Positions 1 to 8,269 of a DNA stretch of 64,000 bases are shown piece after piece. The notes below the pieces were generated by a model, which saw only the letters and a list, made by a program, of their open reading frames with translations, was not told where the DNA came from and made no database searches. Positions within the stretch are counted from its first letter, which is position 1. Every line of letters starts with the position of its first letter. The stretch is from positions 62,001 through 126,000 of the forward strand of contig JAJCZX010000014.1 in the NCBI GenBank assembly GCA_029262195.1, written 5' to 3'. A program made the position numbers and the translations under genes. Source of the stretch: Gemmatimonadota bacterium (GTDB lineage Bacteria; Gemmatimonadota; Gemmatimonadetes; Gemmatimonadales; GWC2-71-9).

Positions 1-1
1 G

Positions 2-505
2 GTCGAAACCGTCGGGCGCGCTCCGGACGGTTTCGATGCACGGAGACATGCGACTTCGCGCCGCTATCGGTACCTCCTGGGGTGCGATGCGGCGGCCAGG
101 TCCCCTTTTCGAAGACAGTTGGAGTGGGCACTTTGCCGTTGGCCGGATATGGATCTAATGAACCAAGCGGCGGCCCTTTTTCTTGGGGAGCACGATTTTA
201 CGGCGTTCGCGGCCGTGGGCCAGGAAAAGCCTCATTATCGATGCGACGTGTTCGAGTCGGAATGGGTCAGGCGGGAAGGTGGTAAAGGCATTATTTTCAA
301 TGTGGAAGCCAACCGCTTCCTTCATCACATGGTGCGTTTTCTGGTCGGTACCATGGTCGATGTAGGCATGAAAAAGCGACCGTTTGAAGACATACCGCAT
401 CTACTGAAAGCATCCGACAATTCGCAAACAAGTCCGCCCGCTCCGGCACAGGGGTTGTACCTGATGCGCGTCGAATACCCTCAACTTGAAGAAAACGACA
501 AATGA
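2..505 (+). CDS. truA: tRNA pseudouridine(38-40) synthase TruA, C-terminal part (5' end outside window)
   Basis: TruA isomerises uridines 38-40 in the tRNA anticodon arm. The reading frame is open from base 2 without a start codon, so the gene is cut by the window edge and its N-terminal half, including the catalytic Asp motif, is not visible. What remains is the second domain: a GFDAR segment followed by SRRYRYLL, a HDFTAFAA segment, and the family's RFLHHMVRFLVGTMVDVG stretch, which is diagnostic. It ends in a TGA that overlaps the ATG of the next gene by four bases, so it is probably the first visible member of the purine-containing run. Internal ATG codons at 119 and 158 are not real starts because homology extends upstream of them. 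Confidence 0.93.
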   Translation, partial: VETVGRAPDGFDARRHATSRRYRYLLGCDAAARSPFRRQLEWALCRWPDMDLMNQAAALFLGEHDFTAFAAVGQEKPHYRCDVFESEWVRREGGKGIIFNVEANRFLHHMVRFLVGTMVDVGMKKRPFEDIPHLLKASDNSQTSPPAPAQGLYLMRVEYPQLEENDK

Positions 506-1161
506 AATTTTTCCTTGATACTGCCAGCCTGGCGGAGATCAAATGGGCATCCGAAGCCGGGCTGATCGATGGCGTCACAACCAACCCCTCCCTGATGGCG
601 AAGGATCTCGGAGACCTCGACCCCAGAGAGGTTATCCGCCGCATTTGCGAGATGGTCCCCGGGTCTGTGAGTGCTGAGGTGGTTTCTCTGGGTGCTGAAG
701 AGATGTATCAAGAGGGAAAAGAACTGGCGAAAATTGCAGACAACGTTACGGTGAAGGTTCCGATGACCGAAGCCGGCCTCATCGCGACCAAACGCCTGGC
801 TACTGACGGAATCAAGGTCAACGTGACCCTGTGCTTTAGCTCCATGCAATGCCTTATGGCCGCCAAAGCCGGCGCGGCATTCGTTTCTCCATTCATCGGA
901 CGCGTGGACGATATTGGGCAGGTTGGCATGGATATCATATCCGAAGCCAGGCAGATGTTCGACAACTACGGGTTCGACACCGAAATCCTGGCGGCTTCGA
1001 TTCGCCACCCCCGACACGTGGCCGATGCCGCGTTGATCGGCGCCGATGTTGCAACCGTTCCCACTAAGATTCTAAAACAAATGATGCTCCATCCTCTCAC
1101 GGACAAAGGCCTGAGCCAGTTCATGGATGACTGGAACAAGGTTTCATCAAAAGGAGAGTAG
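502..1161 (+). CDS. fsa: Fructose-6-phosphate aldolase / small transaldolase-like protein
   Basis: This 219-residue protein belongs to the small transaldolase family (FSA/TalC type, typically 210-220 residues), which forms a Schiff base with a ketose phosphate. The N-terminal MKFFLDTAS and GVTTNPSL motifs are present. The Schiff-base Lys is K85 in NVTVKVPMT, and a conserved ASIRHPRHV segment lies near residue 165. The members split into fructose-6-phosphate aldolases and true transaldolases, and sequence alone does not settle which activity applies. The ATG overlaps the truA stop by four bases and the TAG is directly followed by the GTG of the protease gene, so translation is probably coupled. 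Confidence 0.92.
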   Translation: MKFFLDTASLAEIKWASEAGLIDGVTTNPSLMAKDLGDLDPREVIRRICEMVPGSVSAEVVSLGAEEMYQEGKELAKIADNVTVKVPMTEAGLIATKRLATDGIKVNVTLCFSSMQCLMAAKAGAAFVSPFIGRVDDIGQVGMDIISEARQMFDNYGFDTEILAASIRHPRHVADAALIGADVATVPTKILKQMMLHPLTDKGLSQFMDDWNKVSSKGE

Positions 1162-2586
1162 GTGACCAGGGCATTTGCCATCGCTCTTTTCTTTTCGGTC
1201 GGTTGCACGACTACCGCGCCGGCTGAGAAAACGAGGGTTCAGGAGCAGGAGCCGCAGGTTGAACCAATCGTGGTTCCTTCGCCGGTCGCGCAATCCAACG
1301 AGATAGCCGCATCTCGCGACAACGCTATTTCGCGGGCGGCTTCGCGTGTGGCGCCGGCGGTTGTAAGCGTCAACGTTACGAGACGAGACCAGGGAGGGGG
1401 ACGTTCATCACCGTTCTTTTCCCGGGGGCGCCAACAGTTGGTTCAGGGGTTCGGATCGGGCTTTGTTGTTTCCGCCGATGGGCTGGTGATCACTAACCAG
1501 CACGTGACGGAAGGAGCCGTCGAAATTGTGGTTACGACAAGGGATGGGACCGACTACCCTGCCGAATTGCTGGGAGAGGATCCTCTCACCGATATCGCGA
1601 TTCTCAAAATCGATGCCAGCAACCTTCCCGTGGTCGAATTGGGCGTCAGCTCCGACCTGCGGATCGGAGAGTGGGTGGTGGCTTTTGGAAACCCCTATGC
1701 GTATCTCCTGGGGGACGCCGAACCTACAGTGACTTCGGGCGTGGTATCTGCCGTCGGACGCAATCTTATCCCCTCCGGTGACGACCCCGGTATCTACGTC
1801 GGAATGATCCAGACCGACGCGGCCATCAATCCTGGCAATAGCGGTGGGCCCCTTACCAATTCCCTGGGACAGGTCGTGGGGGTCAACAGCTCTATTTTCT
1901 CAAACAGCGGGGGTTCAGTCGGCATAGGATTCGCCATCCCAATTGAACGAGCTGTTCGTGTAGCAAACGAGTTGAGGCTTCACGGATCGGTCAGACGCGC
2001 GTGGACCGGTCTGCTGGTTGCCGACGAGAACATGAGAGACTGGAAGCAGGCGGGCGGGCTCAGAGTTACTCAAGTAGCTCCCGAAAGCCCCGCCGCACAG
2101 GCGGGCCTAAGGGCCAGCGACGTTATTGTTTCGGCAAACAACACTCAGATGCGGACTTTCCTCGATTGGGAAGCCGTGCGCCTCGATGTGGGCGTAGGCG
2201 ATACCATGGACATAACATACAGACGAGGAGCGAGGAGGATCTCCGCTAGAATCGCGGTGGAGGATCTCCCAACCGCCAACGCCGAACGCGTCTCGGTTTT
2301 CGCAAATGACCTGGAACTTGTGACGCTGACGCCGGCCATCCGGACCGAGTTCAACGTTGCCTATCAACAGGGTGCTTTGATCCTGAATATCGGAGAACGA
2401 ACCGCCAGGGCAACCGGACTCCGCCGCGGCGATCTCATCCTTTCCATCAATCGCGCCAGAGTGGCTACGGCTGAAGATGTGCCGGACCTCCTGCGGCGAA
2501 TCGCTCGCGGCAGAAGACCAATAGTCCAGGTCCATTTCGAAAGAGACCGCCGCGATCGCCTCACAGATTTCCGAATTTCACAATGA
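1162..2586 (+). CDS. htrA: HtrA/DegP-family periplasmic serine protease, putative lipoprotein
   Basis: A trypsin-fold protease of the HtrA family, 474 residues, that degrades or refolds damaged envelope proteins. The catalytic triad is visible: H114 in TNQHV, D144 in PLTDIAIL and S227 in NPGNSGGP. Two PDZ domains follow, at roughly residues 290-370 and 395-470, each with its GLR-GD core. The N-terminus (VTRAFAIALFFSVGC) is a short signal peptide with a weak lipobox ending at C15, so the protein may be lipid anchored rather than soluble. The start is GTG, immediately after the preceding TAG, with AAGGAGAG as ribosome site. The stop overlaps the purB start in an ATGA. Confidence 0.93.
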   Translation: MTRAFAIALFFSVGCTTTAPAEKTRVQEQEPQVEPIVVPSPVAQSNEIAASRDNAISRAASRVAPAVVSVNVTRRDQGGGRSSPFFSRGRQQLVQGFGSGFVVSADGLVITNQHVTEGAVEIVVTTRDGTDYPAELLGEDPLTDIAILKIDASNLPVVELGVSSDLRIGEWVVAFGNPYAYLLGDAEPTVTSGVVSAVGRNLIPSGDDPGIYVGMIQTDAAINPGNSGGPLTNSLGQVVGVNSSIFSNSGGSVGIGFAIPIERAVRVANELRLHGSVRRAWTGLLVADENMRDWKQAGGLRVTQVAPESPAAQAGLRASDVIVSANNTQMRTFLDWEAVRLDVGVGDTMDITYRRGARRISARIAVEDLPTANAERVSVFANDLELVTLTPAIRTEFNVAYQQGALILNIGERTARATGLRRGDLILSINRARVATAEDVPDLLRRIARGRRPIVQVHFERDRRDRLTDFRISQ

Positions 2587-4019
2587 CCGAAGACAAATAC
2601 CAATCTCCGCTCAGCACGCGATACGCGTCTGATCGCATGCAAATCCTCTGGGGACCACGCAGGCGCGCGCAACTGTGGCGCGAAATCTGGCTCTGTCTTG
2701 CGACTGAGGAAAAAGAACTCGGGGTCGACATACCCCAGGCGGCTCTGGACGAGATGGTCGCCAACGTCGACAACATCGACTTTAAAGCGATTGCGGCCTA
2801 CGAAAAAGATCTGCGCCATGACGTAATGGCCCACATCCACGCCTTCGGCGATGTAGCGCCCGCCGCTCGCCCGTTTATCCATCTCGGCGCCACCAGCGCT
2901 TTCGTGACCGACAACGCCGACATGATAGTCCTTCGAGAAGCGCTCGGAATTATCATGGGGCGGTTGAAAAGTACGATCGACGGTCTCGCAAAATTTGCGC
3001 GTGAATATAAGGACATGCCGACCGTCGCCTTTACTCACTTTCAACCGGCCCAACTGACCACCGTCGGTAAACGCGCGACACTGTGGCTGCAGGATCTCGC
3101 CATCGACGCCGCGGCGATTTCATCTCTCATCGCCACCCTTCCCTGTCGCGGCTGTAAGGGCACCACCGGGACCCAGGCCAGTTATCTGGAGTTGATGGGT
3201 AACGATCACGACCGGGTCAAAGAACTCGACCGTAGAGTTGCCACTGCGCTCGGATTCCCGGAATCAATTGCGGTGAGCGGGCAGACGTATACTAGAAAAT
3301 TAGACAGCCAGATCCTGGACGCCATTGCTGGCCTGGCTCAGACAGCGACCAAGATCGCGACGGACATGCGACTTCTGCAGCACGAGGGCGAAATACTTGA
3401 ACCCTTCGAGACAAAACAGGTCGGCTCCAGCGCGATGCCCTACAAGCGAAACCCCATGCGCACCGAACGAATCTGCGCCCTGGGCCGCTACATCATCTCC
3501 CTGCGAGAGAACACGGCCTACACAGTGGCGACGCAGTGGTTCGAACGAACCCTCGACGACAGCGCCAATCGCAGGCTGGTGCTCCCCGACTCGTTTCTTG
3601 CCACCGACTCCCTGTTGATTTTGTTGGAGAACGTTTGCAGCGGTCTGGACGTCATGCCCGGCACCATCGCAGCAACGGTCAAGCGTGTGATGCCCTTCAT
3701 GGCGACGGAGAGGTGGTTGATGTTGGGCGTCCAGAATGGTGGAGACCGCCAGTCACTGCACGAGGTGATTCGCGAGCATTCGATAGCGGTTAAAGCCGCG
3801 ATCGAGGATGGGACCGAAAACGATCTTGTTGAGCGACTGGCCGCCGATGCTGCCTTCAAGGGCCTCGACGCCGACGCTTTGCGGGAGCAGTTGGACCCTG
3901 AGCTGTACGTCGGGCGGGCCCCCCAACAGGTCGTCGAGTTCCTCGACGATTACATTGAACCCCTTCTGGAGTCTCTCACAAATTTCGACGTCGACGGCGA
4001 CGCGGAGATTAAGGTATGA
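2583..4019 (+). CDS. purB: Adenylosuccinate lyase
   Basis: PurB removes fumarate from SAICAR and from adenylosuccinate, the eighth step of IMP synthesis and the last step to AMP. The protein has 478 residues and the fumarase/aspartase superfamily signature GSSAMPYKRNP at residues 281-291, whose flexible loop carries the catalytic Ser. The THFQPAQ segment near residue 151 carries the conserved His. It overlaps the protease gene upstream and purC downstream by four bases each, placing it inside one transcription unit with purC, purSQL and purF. Confidence 0.97.
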   Translation: MTEDKYQSPLSTRYASDRMQILWGPRRRAQLWREIWLCLATEEKELGVDIPQAALDEMVANVDNIDFKAIAAYEKDLRHDVMAHIHAFGDVAPAARPFIHLGATSAFVTDNADMIVLREALGIIMGRLKSTIDGLAKFAREYKDMPTVAFTHFQPAQLTTVGKRATLWLQDLAIDAAAISSLIATLPCRGCKGTTGTQASYLELMGNDHDRVKELDRRVATALGFPESIAVSGQTYTRKLDSQILDAIAGLAQTATKIATDMRLLQHEGEILEPFETKQVGSSAMPYKRNPMRTERICALGRYIISLRENTAYTVATQWFERTLDDSANRRLVLPDSFLATDSLLILLENVCSGLDVMPGTIAATVKRVMPFMATERWLMLGVQNGGDRQSLHEVIREHSIAVKAAIEDGTENDLVERLAADAAFKGLDADALREQLDPELYVGRAPQQVVEFLDDYIEPLLESLTNFDVDGDAEIKV

Positions 4020-4936
4020 CAGTTAAGCTCACTGAAAGCGACCTCCCCCTCCCACTCATTCGCAGAGGAAAAGTCAGAGAAGTCTACGAGGTGGATGATT
4101 CCCACCTGCTGCTCGTCGCAAGCGACCGTGTGAGCGCTTTTGACGTGGTGATGAATGAGCCGGTTGCCTACAAAGGCGCCGTCCTTACACAGATGAGCGC
4201 CTATTGGTTCGACCGTCTGGGCGACATAATACGATCCCATTTTGTAACCGCCGACACCGAAGAGATCATCGCTCGGGTGCCACAATTGGCCGATCACCGC
4301 GCCACAATTGATGGCCGTTCGACCCTGGCCCACCGAACCGACCCGTTGTCATTCGAGTGTGTGGTCAGAGGTTACATATCAGGATCTGCGTGGGCGGAAT
4401 ACAAGGACACAGGCACGCTCGCAGGCGAACCACTGGCCCAGGGAATGGTCGAGAGTGAAAAATTGGACCCCGCTATTTTCTCTCCCGCGACAAAGGCCGA
4501 AACCGGACACGACGAGAATGTTACCTTTGGCACGGTATGCGAAAGCCTCGGAACCGAACTTGCCGAGCGCCTGAAAGAGACAAGCCTGGCCCTCTATGAA
4601 AGAGGGCGTCAGATCGCGGCCGAAAAAGGAATCATCATAGCTGACACAAAATTTGAGTTCGGGACCACCGCCACTGGCGAACTGCTTTTGATTGACGAAG
4701 CACTCACCCCCGATTCATCACGCTTTTGGCCTGCCGACCGTTACCAAGCTGGAAAAGGGCAACCGAGTTTTGACAAACAACCGTTGAGAGATCACCTGGC
4801 GGTCTTGAAGAAAGCCGGCAAGTGGGCAGGCTCTCCGCCGCCACCGCCACTCCCCGAGGAGGTGATCGACGCAATGAGCGACCGGTACCTGGACGCCTAT
4901 ATGCGAATCACTGGAGAGTCCTTGAAGGTTAAATGA
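4016..4936 (+). CDS. purC: Phosphoribosylaminoimidazole-succinocarboxamide (SAICAR) synthase
   Basis: PurC joins CAIR and aspartate with ATP to make SAICAR, the substrate of PurB encoded just upstream. At 306 residues it is the longer form of the enzyme rather than the approximately 240-residue E. coli type. The P-loop-like RRGKVREVYE is at residues 16-25, and the signature FECVVRGYISGSAW is at residues 113-126. DTKFEFG and the LIDEALTPDSSRFW segment complete the ATP site. The ATG overlaps the purB stop, and the TGA overlaps the psd start. Confidence 0.97.
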   Translation: MTVKLTESDLPLPLIRRGKVREVYEVDDSHLLLVASDRVSAFDVVMNEPVAYKGAVLTQMSAYWFDRLGDIIRSHFVTADTEEIIARVPQLADHRATIDGRSTLAHRTDPLSFECVVRGYISGSAWAEYKDTGTLAGEPLAQGMVESEKLDPAIFSPATKAETGHDENVTFGTVCESLGTELAERLKETSLALYERGRQIAAEKGIIIADTKFEFGTTATGELLLIDEALTPDSSRFWPADRYQAGKGQPSFDKQPLRDHLAVLKKAGKWAGSPPPPPLPEEVIDAMSDRYLDAYMRITGESLKVK

Positions 4937-5580
4937 TTAGAATCGCCCCGGAGGGCACGCCGTTCATTATCGCGGCAACAGTGGTACTGATTGCGCTGCT
5001 CGTCACAGGCGTAAAATTGGGTGGCGCGTGGTGGGTTGCCTTTGGTATCTGGGTACCGATCGCCATCTGGGTACCGGCATTCTTCAGGGACCCCGCCAGG
5101 CCCGGCGAGCGTGGAAACAACCTGATCATTGCCCCGGCCGACGGGGTTGTGGTGAGCGTGGCCGAAGTCGAAGAAGACGGGTACCTGCAAACGCCCTCCA
5201 AACGGGTCGCGATCTTCATGAATGTTTTCAACGTCCATGTGAATCGGTATCCGATCAACGGGACAGTGGAGTATCTCAACTACCGGGAAGGCAAATTCTT
5301 TAACGCCAGCCTGGACAAAGCTTCAATTCACAACGAGCAAATGTCCCTCGGGATTAACTCGCCTAATGGCAAGGTTTTGGTCCGGCAGATTGCTGGCCTG
5401 GTGGCTCGGCGGATCGTCACCGACCCACAACCGGGCGACTCCGCGGTGCAGGGAGAAAGATTGGGCTTGATCCGTTTCGGATCCCGTGTAGATACCTTTG
5501 TACCGATAAACGCGAGAATCACCGTGGAGGTCGGCACCAGGACCAAAGCGGGAGTTACTGTAATCGGAGTCTGGGAATGA
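4933..5580 (+). CDS. psd: Phosphatidylserine decarboxylase proenzyme
   Basis: This is the short (215-residue) PSD-A type enzyme that makes phosphatidylethanolamine. Two hydrophobic segments at about residues 11-28 and 32-50 anchor it in the inner membrane. The self-cleavage site is G183-S184 in RFGSRVD. The Ser would become the pyruvoyl group of the small alpha chain. The conserved FMNVFNVHVNR motif with its His lies near residue 95. It is followed, with a four-base overlap, by the gene for phosphatidylserine synthase, so the two enzymes of the PE branch are made together. Their position between purC and purS is unrelated to purine chemistry. Confidence 0.95.
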   Translation: MIRIAPEGTPFIIAATVVLIALLVTGVKLGGAWWVAFGIWVPIAIWVPAFFRDPARPGERGNNLIIAPADGVVVSVAEVEEDGYLQTPSKRVAIFMNVFNVHVNRYPINGTVEYLNYREGKFFNASLDKASIHNEQMSLGINSPNGKVLVRQIAGLVARRIVTDPQPGDSAVQGERLGLIRFGSRVDTFVPINARITVEVGTRTKAGVTVIGVWE

Positions 5581-6410
5581 GCCCTTCATTGCGCCTGAGA
5601 CCAAATCCACGCCGGGTCACCGTTGTTGTGCCCAGCCTTTTCACCCTCGCCAATCTGTTTTTTGGGATCTGGTCGATGGTTCTCTCGGCACACGGTGAAT
5701 TTTACCAGGCAAGCTGGTGGATCGTCATTGCGGGTATTTTGGACATGTTGGACGGCAGGATTGCTCGAATGAGCAATACGGGTAGCGAGTTTGGTGCCGA
5801 GCTTGATTCGCTCGTGGACCTGGTGAGTTTCGGGGTTGCCCCTGCAATGTTGATCTCTCAACTGGTCTTCTTCGAACTGGGCGGCTTTGCCTGGTTGTTT
5901 GGCTATGGGTTCATCGTCTGCGTAACCCTCCGGCTGGCGCGTTACAATCTGCACCAGGACGACGAGAAACCGGCCATGTTCACCGGACTCCCGTCGACCG
6001 CGGGCGGCATGACCCTGGCAGCGTATTACCCGTTTACACAGACCGCTTATTACCAGACCCAACTCTCGCACCTGCCATGGTCGCAGATCATGATATTGAT
6101 CACCATCGCCCTGAGTCTCGCGATGGTAAGCAACATTTCTTACGCCAAGGCGCCACGGATCGGTGTAAAAACCGTTAAGGGTCTGTTAGGCCTCGCAACC
6201 CACCTTGTCCTCATCGGGTTTTTGATCTGGTCACGAGATATCTTTTTCTTTCCTCTCGGACTTGCATACCTCAGTTACGGCATCGTTCGCACCGCGGTCG
6301 TGAGCTTTGGTGAGAGAAGCGAAGAGGGTGAGCTTGACCAGGATGACAACGCCTCAACGGACCAGGACGATGGGGAATCCACCAACAACATCAAAAGAAT
6401 TACGAACTAA
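5577..6410 (+). CDS. pssA: CDP-diacylglycerol--serine O-phosphatidyltransferase
   Basis: This CDP-alcohol phosphatidyltransferase has several membrane segments and produces phosphatidylserine for the Psd encoded upstream. The catalytic CDP-alcohol motif is intact: DMLDGRIAR at residues 56-64, then G73, D77 and D81 (GAELDSLVD). The 277 residues end in a hydrophilic, acidic tail of about 40 residues rich in D, E and Q, presumably cytoplasmic. The start overlaps the psd stop in an ATGA. Confidence 0.95.
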   Translation: MSPSLRLRPNPRRVTVVVPSLFTLANLFFGIWSMVLSAHGEFYQASWWIVIAGILDMLDGRIARMSNTGSEFGAELDSLVDLVSFGVAPAMLISQLVFFELGGFAWLFGYGFIVCVTLRLARYNLHQDDEKPAMFTGLPSTAGGMTLAAYYPFTQTAYYQTQLSHLPWSQIMILITIALSLAMVSNISYAKAPRIGVKTVKGLLGLATHLVLIGFLIWSRDIFFFPLGLAYLSYGIVRTAVVSFGERSEEGELDQDDNASTDQDDGESTNNIKRITN

Positions 6411-6418
6411 GGGAAAGA

Positions 6419-6673
6419 ATGCCACGCTTTCACGTCGAGATAAAGGTGATGCCCAGAGCAGCGCTTCTTGACCCACAGGGAAAAGCCGTCGAGCACGCTC
6501 TGACTGAATTGGAGTTCGCCGGAATATCAGGAATGCGAGTGGGCCGGGCGATCAAATTTGAGCTGGATTCGGCAGACAAAAGCTCTGCCGAGAATAAAGC
6601 GAAAGCCATGTGCGACAAGCTTCTGGCCAACCCGGTCACAGAAGATTATTCAATCGCGACCGAAGAGGTCTAG
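6419..6673 (+). CDS. purS: Phosphoribosylformylglycinamidine synthase, PurS subunit
   Basis: PurS is the small (84-residue) bridging subunit of the three-part FGAM synthase found in bacteria and archaea with a short PurL. It helps pass ammonia from PurQ to PurL. The conserved features are the N-terminal beta strand FHVEIKVMP, the LLDPQGKAVEHAL segment and GMRVGRAIKFEL. An AAGGGAAAG ribosome site precedes the ATG. purQ starts three bases after the stop. Confidence 0.95.
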   Translation: MPRFHVEIKVMPRAALLDPQGKAVEHALTELEFAGISGMRVGRAIKFELDSADKSSAENKAKAMCDKLLANPVTEDYSIATEEV

Positions 6674-6675
6674 AA

Positions 6676-7347
6676 ATGCCCCGAGTAGCGGTGATTCGAT
6701 TCCCGGGATCAAACTGCGATGCCGACACCCTGCGGTCGTGCGCCGCCGTTGGCGCCGACGCTGAATACGTCTGGCACCGGGAAGAATCGATTGGAAACGC
6801 CGACGTTGTGATGATCCCCGGGGGGTTCGCCTTCGGCGACCACCTCAGAGCTGGAGCGATCGCGAGGTTCTCACCCATCATGCGGGCCGTTATAGAACAC
6901 GGACGGGCTGGCGGACCAATCCTGGGGATCTGCAATGGCTTCCAGGTTCTTTGCGAGGCAGGTCTTTTGCCCGGCGCACTGGTGCGCAACCAAAATCTGG
7001 CGTTCATCTCTCGACCCCTTTACGTGAGAGTCGAGTCGACCGACAATCCCTTTACCAATCAGTACACCAGAGGCGACGAATTCCTGGTCCCGGTCGCACA
7101 CGGCGAGGGTAGATTCGTATCTTCTCAGGAAGTAATGGATAGATTAGAAGGCGAGGACCGCATAGTCCTCAGGTATAGCAGGGAAAACCCCAACGGTTCC
7201 TTGAACGCTGTTGCTGGAATCGCCAACGAAGAGCGAAATATCGTCGGTATGATGCCACATCCCGAAAGGGCAGCAGATCCGTTATTGGGGGAAACCAGGG
7301 GCAGGATTGTGTTTGAATCCTTTATGAAAACGGCCGGAGCCGTTTGA
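6676..7347 (+). CDS. purQ: Phosphoribosylformylglycinamidine synthase, glutaminase subunit PurQ
   Basis: PurQ is the class I glutamine amidotransferase that supplies ammonia for FGAM synthesis. With the ATG at 6676 the protein has 223 residues and starts with the typical MPRVAVIRFPGSNCD. The frame is open further upstream, but that part lies within purS and has no homology. The nucleophile is C86 in ILGICNGFQ, and the His/Glu pair is H195/E197 in MMPHPERA. The spacing to purS is three bases. A lipoprotein gene separates it from its partner purL. Confidence 0.96.
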   Translation: MPRVAVIRFPGSNCDADTLRSCAAVGADAEYVWHREESIGNADVVMIPGGFAFGDHLRAGAIARFSPIMRAVIEHGRAGGPILGICNGFQVLCEAGLLPGALVRNQNLAFISRPLYVRVESTDNPFTNQYTRGDEFLVPVAHGEGRFVSSQEVMDRLEGEDRIVLRYSRENPNGSLNAVAGIANEERNIVGMMPHPERAADPLLGETRGRIVFESFMKTAGAV

Positions 7348-7357
7348 GGAGGTTTTC

Positions 7358-8236
7358 ATGAGAAAGATGCATGTTCTTTTGGCCGCCGTACTGGCGACTT
7401 CCACACTCGGTTGTGACAAGATTCCCTTCCTTGGCGGAGGCGAGAATCCCGCCGTCGTGGCACGAGCCTTCTGGGCGGCTATGGCCGAAGGTGATATCGA
7501 CGCTGCATCTCAATATGCCATCGTGACCGAAAGCGATGTGACCACATCGCTAAGCGCGGACGCAGACATGGCACTTACCAACCTCGTAGTCGCAGACGCA
7601 ACCGAAGACGGTGACGTAGCCACCTCTCAGACCACGATGCATATCCAGAACCAGCAGATCAATGCCGACCTGGATTTCGTGACAACAATGTTAAAAATTG
7701 ACTCAGAGTGGAAAGTTGATCAGAACACGACGCTCTCCGCCATGGCCGACGTTGCAATGCGACAAATCCTGGGTGCCTCGGCCTCCGAAGTAGTAGGTGA
7801 GTTGGCCAACGCAATGGGCGAAGCCATGGCACCTCTGGTCGAAGGCATGGGCCAGGCTATGCAGGGAGCTGCCGAAGCCATGGCCGAGGGCATGGGTGAG
7901 GCCATGAACAGCCTCAACCGCCAAATGGCATCCACCGCGCGAGAAATCCCGTGGAATCCAGAGTTTACCGGTACGATTGACCCGGGAATGACAAGAGATC
8001 AGGTCATCTCAATATGGGGAGAACCGGTAACGGAAAGAGTTAACGGCAATTTCGGGTACATGTTCTACCGCAACGGTTGTGAAATAGCGTGCGGGATGTA
8101 CGACACCGTCCTTCTGGAAGGCAATCAGGTTATCGACGCGGTTGTGCGCGGCGCCGGACACCGTTACTCGGGGATCTCGTCTTCACCGCCGGGAAGAACA
8201 CCAGAAGAGACTTTACCGCAATCGGCAGTCCAGTAA
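7358..8236 (+). CDS. Putative lipoprotein of unknown function lying between purQ and purL
   Basis: I do not recognise a named family for the whole 292-residue protein. It begins with a signal peptide and lipobox (TLGC, Cys at residue 19), so it is probably exported and lipid anchored. Residues 30-125 resemble the small alpha+beta accessory domains that follow lipoboxes (a PAVVARAFWAAMAEGDIDAA segment, as in DUF4878-like proteins). Residues 150-190 form a Met/Ala/Gly-rich stretch repeating GMG-AM units, likely amphipathic helix. The last 80 residues (PGMTRDQVISIWGEP onward) look like the SmpA/OmlA-type fold of outer-membrane assembly lipoproteins. The ribosome site GAGGAGG is strong. Its place in the pur operon is unexplained. 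Confidence 0.8.
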   Translation: MRKMHVLLAAVLATSTLGCDKIPFLGGGENPAVVARAFWAAMAEGDIDAASQYAIVTESDVTTSLSADADMALTNLVVADATEDGDVATSQTTMHIQNQQINADLDFVTTMLKIDSEWKVDQNTTLSAMADVAMRQILGASASEVVGELANAMGEAMAPLVEGMGQAMQGAAEAMAEGMGEAMNSLNRQMASTAREIPWNPEFTGTIDPGMTRDQVISIWGEPVTERVNGNFGYMFYRNGCEIACGMYDTVLLEGNQVIDAVVRGAGHRYSGISSSPPGRTPEETLPQSAVQ

Positions 8237-8269
8237 ACCTCAAGACAAACATTTCGACCCACCGGAAAC

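Noticed and set aside
2364..3053. A 229-residue minus-strand frame
   Set aside because: It is antisense to the HtrA protease and purB and has no ribosome site.
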